Below, in pieces: positions 24,331 through 28,851 of a stretch of DNA of 28,851 nt. This stretch comes from Helicobacteraceae bacterium (GTDB taxonomy: Bacteria; Campylobacterota; Campylobacteria; Campylobacterales; Sulfurimonadaceae): the NCBI GenBank assembly GCA_027068615.1, contig JAMOQV010000144.1:1-28851 (forward strand), in the 5' to 3' direction. The number at the start of each line of letters is the position of its first letter. The stretch's first letter is position 1. A program made the translations under genes and the position numbers. The notes below the pieces were generated by a model. That model was given only the letters and a program-made list of their open reading frames with translations. It made no database searches and was not told where the DNA came from.

Positions 24331-25395
24331 TTAAGCACTTTGTCTAAATACATTATTTCTATGATAATAAAAATATTGTATTCTTTTCTCATTTATAAAT
24401 ATACTATCTAGTTTATAATTATCAAGGTGTTTTGTAACATCTTGATTTAATTTAGGAGAATATATTATCGTTCCATCATTATCAAAAGAGATATATCCTT
24501 GGTCAAATAAAATATCCATATTTCGACTCAATAGTAAACCATTATTTGGATCATATGCTTCATTATCGTTTGAGCATTGAATAAATGGTTTGATATGACT
24601 TGCAACCAATGATGGGTATGATAATTTTTCAAGCATACATTGAGTGGAATAAAGTTTATCTTCAACTTCTTCTTTTAATAGGTTTTTATAAATTCTATGT
24701 AAATAGCCATCGCGTTTTCTAGCTTCTTGTTTTAAATCTTCTCCAAAAATAACTTTTGCATCTTCTTCAAAATACAATACATTATCGATAAAAACAACAT
24801 CATCGAGTTTCGTTAATAAATTAAATAAATATCCAACTTGATTGTATTTTCTTTCTATAAATCCAGTTTCAAATGCTATATTTGTATGATATGTTAACTC
24901 TGTAAAATTTACATATCCTTTTTGATATTGCATTATGTTAATACTCATCAAACCAATAATATTTTCTTTTGTTAGGTTGCCAACTTCTTCTAATGTTTTA
25001 AGAAGAAAATTTATTTCTTTCTGTGCCGAGTACTCCGTAATAGAACTATTGAAACTTGAATATTTATAAACTGTTTTTGAAAATATACTTTGTCTTTTTC
25101 TATTTGTTTTAGCATTTAAAAAATCAATAGATTCTTGATTATATGATATTAAACTATTTACAAAACCAAGCTTTACAAACTGATTTATGCTCTTTCTTAA
25201 CGATGTATCATTTAGTCCGTTTATAGAACTAACATATTCTTGTAAATTTTTATAATACTCTTGATTAGGATCTTTTTGATAATTAGCATTTATAAAATCA
25301 ATTATTGCTTTTAAAGTATTATAAAACTTATCACCGTTTATATCAGTATAGGCTAATGTTAATTTCCAATAATCTTCATAGTTTTGCTCTGTCAT
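24331..25395 (-). CDS. HNH endonuclease of a type II restriction-modification pair
   Basis: Predicted restriction endonuclease of 354 residues. The C-terminal HNH domain (about 245-305) has His267 (LVASHIKPF), Asn284/Asn285 (YDPNNGLLLS) and the closing NMDILFDQGYISFD, the PF13391-like variant in which the last His of the motif is replaced. No zinc-binding CxxC pairs are seen. The first 220 or so residues are not recognised; a short helix-turn-helix-like stretch (LRKSINQFVKLGFVNSLI) suggests DNA recognition. Tight coupling to a methyltransferase (2-base gap, with GAGGAT lying across its end) is the main reason to call it a restriction enzyme rather than a homing or orphan nuclease. Cleavage site unknown. 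Confidence 0.82.
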   Translation of the reverse strand: MTEQNYEDYWKLTLAYTDINGDKFYNTLKAIIDFINANYQKDPNQEYYKNLQEYVSSINGLNDTSLRKSINQFVKLGFVNSLISYNQESIDFLNAKTNRKRQSIFSKTVYKYSSFNSSITEYSAQKEINFLLKTLEEVGNLTKENIIGLMSINIMQYQKGYVNFTELTYHTNIAFETGFIERKYNQVGYLFNLLTKLDDVVFIDNVLYFEEDAKVIFGEDLKQEARKRDGYLHRIYKNLLKEEVEDKLYSTQCMLEKLSYPSLVASHIKPFIQCSNDNEAYDPNNGLLLSRNMDILFDQGYISFDNDGTIIYSPKLNQDVTKHLDNYKLDSIFINEKRIQYFYYHRNNVFRQSA

Positions 25396-25397
25396 AT

Positions 25398-27485
25398 TTA
25401 ATCCTCAAAATTTGTATTTTTAATTATAAACAAATACTCAGTATTTTTAGTCTTTTTTGCTTTTCCTGTAACTTTATAATCATGTGGTTTTTCAATTACT
25501 TGAATATCATTAGAATATTTATTTATGATATTAATTAACTCATCTTTTGATGGATAGGAATTATTGTTATAGCTTAAAAACCAATATTTAAAATTTCCTA
25601 AATTTGCAAATAATTTATCAAATAATTCTAAAGAGGATTTTTTATCTATAAAATTATTTTCAAAAGGTTTTAGTTTTTTTGAATGAATATATTCATCAAT
25701 AAGTCCATAAAATCCAAAATAATTATTCATAGTACCAGTATATGGTGGGTCTAAATAAATTAAATCTGCTTCAGTTTTATCTAATAAATTGAATATATCG
25801 TCATTATAAACTTCATTATTTTGTTTATTATCAAATATTGCATTATTATAGTCAATTAAATTTTTTAGAAAGTGGCTCTTAAATGATTCATTATGATAAG
25901 CCCTTTTTCTTTTATATTTTGCATAACTATATTCTTCATCTCTAAGTTGTTTTATCTTTTCCCAATTTAGATTAAATCTTGAATACGGCATTTTACGAAT
26001 CATAGCTCTTCTAATTAATGTAAATGCAATTGATTTTTTATATTCAGAAGATAAATTTTCAATATTTTCTCTATACAAGTCTAGTTCCATACATTCTTCT
26101 GGAAAGAAAAAAACTTCTGAATAGTTTTTGTACATAAAGCCTTTTTTTGGTTTTCCTTCAAATATAATTTTTATATCTTTTTCTGTTAAAGTATCATTAT
26201 TATTTGCAATAAGTGATTTTGCCAAATAGTAATTTATTTTCAATATATCATTACTAATTATTTTGTATCCTCTTCTTTTTGCTTCATATCCGACAGAACC
26301 CCCACCACTAAAAGCATCAAATATAGACTTAACATCTTTAGGGAAATAATCACAAATCCAGTTTACTAATTTTTCTTTATTTCCAATATAGTTAACTTTT
26401 GGATATTTATAATCAAATAAAATTTTACTTTTATTGTCTTCTTTTATCATATTTAATATATTCTTTGCTATTGCCTCAGCCATAAGAGGAGGCACGGCAT
26501 TGCCAACTTGTTGCTGTGCAGATATACTACTACCTTTAAATTCAAAACTATCTGGAAATGTTTGTAATCTTGCTAACTCTCTAACTGTTAAAGCTCTATT
26601 TTGAGAATAGTGAAAAACTTTCCTCATGTCTCCTGTAATAGTTATAGATGGTTTATTGCTATTGTATTTAATATACTTTCTAATATCTCCACTTTTTGGT
26701 CTTAAGTCAATAGGTATATCTGTTCTATCTCCACCATCTTCAATAAAACTCATTTTTTGTAACATTTGTTCTGTATGATTCATAGCTTTGTGATTAAGTA
26801 TGCTTGATTCTTCTCCTGAATTTAAAGAAGGTAAATCATTTAAGCATTCTTTTACTGTCTTATATGCAGTATGAGTGACCTTAGGAAATGAAATATTATT
26901 GCTAATTCTTGAGCCAATAAAAATAACTCTTTTTCTAATTTGAGGAACACCATAATCAGCAGAATTTAAAATACTACATTTAACTTCATATCCTAATTTA
27001 TTAAAGTCTTTAATGATTTCTTCTTTTGTTTTATGAGTATTATGAGTGTAAAGTCTTGCCACATTTTCCATAACAAAGTATTTTGGTTTCACAATACTTA
27101 CCACTCTTACAAATTCTTTAAATAGTCTATTTCTCGGGTCATCAATAAATTTTCTACCTATATTTCCTGCTATGCTAAAACCTTGACAAGGTGGTCCTCC
27201 AATAATAACATCAACTTCATGTGAACCAGTTAACTCTATTATTTCTTCTTTTGTAATTTGTGAAATATCTTTTTGTATTAAAGTATGTGTAGGAAAATTT
27301 GTTTTATAAGTTTTACAAAAGTCTTCTTCTATATCAACTGAAAAAATATTTTGAAATCCAGATTTATCAAAACCAAGTGAAAAACCACCAGCTCCACAAA
27401 ATAAATCTATATATTTTAAAGTTTTTATCGTTGTTCCTTTTAAGTTTTTGCTATTGTTAAAGTTAAATAAATTTAATTGTTGCAT
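25398..27485 (-). CDS. Bifunctional DNA methyltransferase: C5-cytosine (N-term) fused to N6-adenine (C-term)
   Basis: One 695-residue protein carrying two complete methyltransferases. Residues about 23-345 are a C5-cytosine enzyme: motif I DLFCGAGGFSLGF, motif IV GGPPCQGFS with nucleophile Cys100, motif VI MENVARL (about 139-145), motif VIII QIRKRVIFIG, a short target-recognition region (about 192-295), motif IX RALTVRELARLQTFP and motif X QVGNAVPP. Residues about 360-695 are a D12-class (Dam/FokI-like) N6-adenine enzyme: VNYIGNKEKLVNWI, FDAFSGGGSVGYEA and catalytic DPPY (579-582). Both halves look active. Different base chemistry on the two halves suggests an asymmetric recognition site protected by one modification per strand (inference). 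The ATG has AGGA upstream. Codon use and GC are even lower than in neighbours, hinting at transfer. Confidence 0.93.
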   Translation of the reverse strand: MQQLNLFNFNNSKNLKGTTIKTLKYIDLFCGAGGFSLGFDKSGFQNIFSVDIEEDFCKTYKTNFPTHTLIQKDISQITKEEIIELTGSHEVDVIIGGPPCQGFSIAGNIGRKFIDDPRNRLFKEFVRVVSIVKPKYFVMENVARLYTHNTHKTKEEIIKDFNKLGYEVKCSILNSADYGVPQIRKRVIFIGSRISNNISFPKVTHTAYKTVKECLNDLPSLNSGEESSILNHKAMNHTEQMLQKMSFIEDGGDRTDIPIDLRPKSGDIRKYIKYNSNKPSITITGDMRKVFHYSQNRALTVRELARLQTFPDSFEFKGSSISAQQQVGNAVPPLMAEAIAKNILNMIKEDNKSKILFDYKYPKVNYIGNKEKLVNWICDYFPKDVKSIFDAFSGGGSVGYEAKRRGYKIISNDILKINYYLAKSLIANNNDTLTEKDIKIIFEGKPKKGFMYKNYSEVFFFPEECMELDLYRENIENLSSEYKKSIAFTLIRRAMIRKMPYSRFNLNWEKIKQLRDEEYSYAKYKRKRAYHNESFKSHFLKNLIDYNNAIFDNKQNNEVYNDDIFNLLDKTEADLIYLDPPYTGTMNNYFGFYGLIDEYIHSKKLKPFENNFIDKKSSLELFDKLFANLGNFKYWFLSYNNNSYPSKDELINIINKYSNDIQVIEKPHDYKVTGKAKKTKNTEYLFIIKNTNFED

Positions 27486-27571
27486 TGATATTCCTAATAT
27501 TTTGAAAAATCATAACAATAACTATTTGTTTTATCAAAAAATATGACAATTTGTAATATTTTTTATTTATA

Positions 27572-27577
27572 ATTATA
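27572..27577 (-). promoter_or_regulatory. -10 candidate for the methyltransferase-HNH operon
   Basis: On the minus strand a consensus TATAAT (27577 down to 27572) lies about 87 bases before the methyltransferase ATG. The 155-base gap (27486-27640) is extremely AT-rich and holds nothing else convincing: no separate controller (C) gene and no clear C-box. Confidence 0.35.
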
Positions 27578-27617
27578 GTATCTAAGTTCTATTTTGAATT
27601 TATTTAAGTTTATCTAA

Positions 27618-27654
27618 ATATTAAAATATGAATTGATTTTTTATATTTTAATAT
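27618..27654 (-). terminator. 12-bp AT-only inverted repeat after yigZ
   Basis: ATATTAAAATAT (27618-27629) and ATATTTTAATAT (27643-27654) are a perfect 12-bp inverted repeat around a 13-base loop, spanning the yigZ stop codon. On the minus strand it is followed by TTTAGATAAAC, a short T-run. It could end yebC-yigZ transcripts before the restriction-modification operon. The absence of GC pairs makes the stem weak. Confidence 0.4.
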
Positions 27655-28219
27655 AACTTACCAACCTATCTACCCTTTGAAAAAATCTTTCAAAATCCTC
27701 TTTAGTTGCACTTAGTTTATATACGATATCCATATCAAAAACTTTTTCTACTATATCTACACCACATTCTAAACACTCATAGTCTATTTTACCAACATTT
27801 GCATACTCAAAAGATATCTCTTTTATCAACTTATGCTTGTACTCAATTAGATTTGCATCTTCTAACACTAAGTTAGTAGCATCACTATAAGCTCGAACTA
27901 AACCACCTGTGCCTAGCTTGGTTCCACCAAAGTAACGAACAGTTATGATAGCACTATTTATGATATCTGCACCTTGAAGAACCATCAGAGTTGGTTTACC
28001 AGATGTACCTTTAGGTTCTCCATCATCGCTTGAATGTTCTACTATCTGATTGTATTCATTTAAGTATCTATAAGCAACAACAAAATGTCTAGCTTTTGGA
28101 TGCTCATCTTTTAACTTTTGTAAAGTTTCATCAAACTGATGATATGGCATCAAAAAAGCTATAAATTTTGATTGTTTTACTTCTAATGTTTTTGTATTTA
28201 GCTTATCTACATATCTCAT
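27641..28219 (-). CDS. yigZ: YigZ/IMPACT family protein
   Basis: Conserved cytosolic protein of 192 residues (UPF0029/IMPACT family). Its biochemical role in bacteria is unsettled; eukaryotic IMPACT regulates translation through GCN1. The family core is clear: KQSKFIAFLMP, ARHFVVAYR, EHSSDDGEPKGTSGKPTL, IITVRYFGGTKLGTGGLVRAY, and a C-terminal ferredoxin-like domain (about 130-192). The start is the only sensible one and overlaps the yebC stop (TAATG) with no ribosome site, so it is read as translationally coupled. Confidence 0.93.
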   Translation of the reverse strand: MRYVDKLNTKTLEVKQSKFIAFLMPYHQFDETLQKLKDEHPKARHFVVAYRYLNEYNQIVEHSSDDGEPKGTSGKPTLMVLQGADIINSAIITVRYFGGTKLGTGGLVRAYSDATNLVLEDANLIEYKHKLIKEISFEYANVGKIDYECLECGVDIVEKVFDMDIVYKLSATKEDFERFFQRVDRLVSYIKI

Positions 28220-28851
28220 TATGCTAAGTTAGTAAATACCTTTTGAACATCTTCATCATCTTCTAATCTTTGAAGTATTTTATCTATATCTTCTTGTTGT
28301 TCATCTGTTATACTCACTGGTGAATTTGCAATTCTCTCTAAAGTAGCTTTTTTTATCTCGATATTCATATCTTCTAAAGCTTTGTTTAGTGTTCCAAAAC
28401 TTGTATAATCAGCTGTTATGATAGCTACACCATCTTCAGCTTCTATCTCTTCTAAACCAGCATCTATTAACTCTAATTCTAACTCTTCAACATCCATATC
28501 ATCTTTTAAGTCAAATTCAAAAAGTGCCTTTCTATCAAACATAAACTCTAATGAACCATTAGTTAGCATCTCTGCACCATTTTTGTTCAATATACTTTTT
28601 ACATTTGCTACTGTTCTAGTGTTGTTATCTGTTGCACACTCTATAAAAAGTAAAACACCGTGTGGAGCTTTACCCTCAAAAGTAACCTCTGCCATATCTG
28701 CAACATTTTTCTCAGTTGCTCTTTTTATAGCGGCTTCAATGTTGTCTTTTGGCATATTTTCAGCTTTTGCATTTAGTATAGCTGTTCTTAGTTTAGGGTT
28801 TAAGTCTGGGTCTCCTCCACCCTCTTTTGCTGCCATAGTTATAACTTTACC
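28219..28851 (-). CDS. yebC: YebC/PmpR-family protein, 5' partial
   Basis: YebC family protein. Members bind DNA as regulators or act on ribosomes at proline stretches; which applies here cannot be told. The visible frame has no stop up to the right edge, and the residues before the internal Met (GKVIT-MAAKEGGGDPDLN) match the family's ..ITMAAK.GG.DP core. The true start therefore lies outside the window, with roughly 30 residues missing. Visible family motifs are NPKLRTAILNAKAENMPKDN, EGKAPHGVLLFIEC and NRTVANVK-like TRTVANVKSILNKNGAEM. The acidic C-terminal part (ELELELIDAGLEEIEAEDG) is also typical. Confidence 0.94.
   Translation of the reverse strand, partial: GKVITMAAKEGGGDPDLNPKLRTAILNAKAENMPKDNIEAAIKRATEKNVADMAEVTFEGKAPHGVLLFIECATDNNTRTVANVKSILNKNGAEMLTNGSLEFMFDRKALFEFDLKDDMDVEELELELIDAGLEEIEAEDGVAIITADYTSFGTLNKALEDMNIEIKKATLERIANSPVSITDEQQEDIDKILQRLEDDEDVQKVFTNLA

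Noticed and set aside
24323..24335. CTTAATAATTAAG palindrome between ctsF and the HNH gene as a terminator
   Set aside because: Only one central base separates the two arms, so it cannot fold into a stable hairpin; there is no T-run.
27486..27640. Small controller (C) protein gene for the restriction-modification pair
   Set aside because: The gap is 155 bases of very AT-rich DNA with no frame of suitable length with a ribosome site, and no helix-turn-helix.
1..28851. CRISPR array, tRNA, rRNA, riboswitch or insertion sequence
   Set aside because: No regularly spaced direct repeats, tRNA cloverleaf, rRNA-like high-GC blocks or transposase frames were seen on reading both strands. Short RNAs could be missed by eye.

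Overview
The window looks like chromosomal DNA of a free-living member of the Campylobacterota (formerly Epsilonproteobacteria), most likely in or near Sulfurimonas. The grounds are strong AT bias, short or overlapping gene junctions (ATGA, TAATG), histidine kinases with the AHQWRQPL H-box, a futalosine-route menaquinone enzyme, a MlaA/MlaC/RND lipid-transport trio, era followed by a Csd6/Pgp2-type peptidoglycan peptidase, and a competence locus collinear with Campylobacter ctsR-D-P-X-E-F. The genus is an inference. No rRNA, tRNA, CRISPR array or insertion sequence was seen. No gene-free stretch exceeds 300 bases; the largest gaps are 2716-2873 and 27486-27640.

Layout. (1) 3-818: 3' part of an integron-type tyrosine recombinase (intI), cut by the left edge. 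It converges with htpG (823-2715, minus). (2) 2874-6583, plus: mlaA, mlaC and an RND/MMPL exporter-like protein, a tight three-gene unit for lipid traffic between the two membranes. (3) 6584-11091, minus: a three-gene signalling cassette made of a REC-(degenerate GGDEF)-EAL protein, a histidine kinase whose sensor is a diiron metallo-beta-lactamase-fold domain, and a REC-PAS protein. (4) 11183-15181, plus: aminofutalosine deaminase, SppA protease, Era GTPase and an L,D-transpeptidase-fold peptidoglycan peptidase. (5) 15219-24297, plus: nine genes for a type IV pilus/type II secretion-like machine, read as the DNA-uptake (Cts) system: PilM-PilN fusion, PilO, PilP/CtsR, secretin CtsD, AAA ATPase CtsP, CtsX, an unrecognised exported protein, motor ATPase CtsE and platform protein CtsF. 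(6) 24331-27485, minus: a restriction-modification pair, namely a fused C5-cytosine/N6-adenine methyltransferase and an HNH endonuclease. (7) 27641-28851, minus: yigZ and the 3' part of yebC, cut by the right edge.

The most interesting points are: the oxygen/redox-type diiron sensor fused to a histidine kinase beside two response regulators without DNA-binding domains; a 12-residue acidic motif shared by MlaA and the neighbouring RND protein, with a very basic MlaC between them; the bifunctional methyltransferase-HNH pair next to a DNA-uptake locus; the basic linkers and the unrecognised protein inside that locus; and the IntI-type integrase, whose cassette array, if there is one, should lie left of the window.
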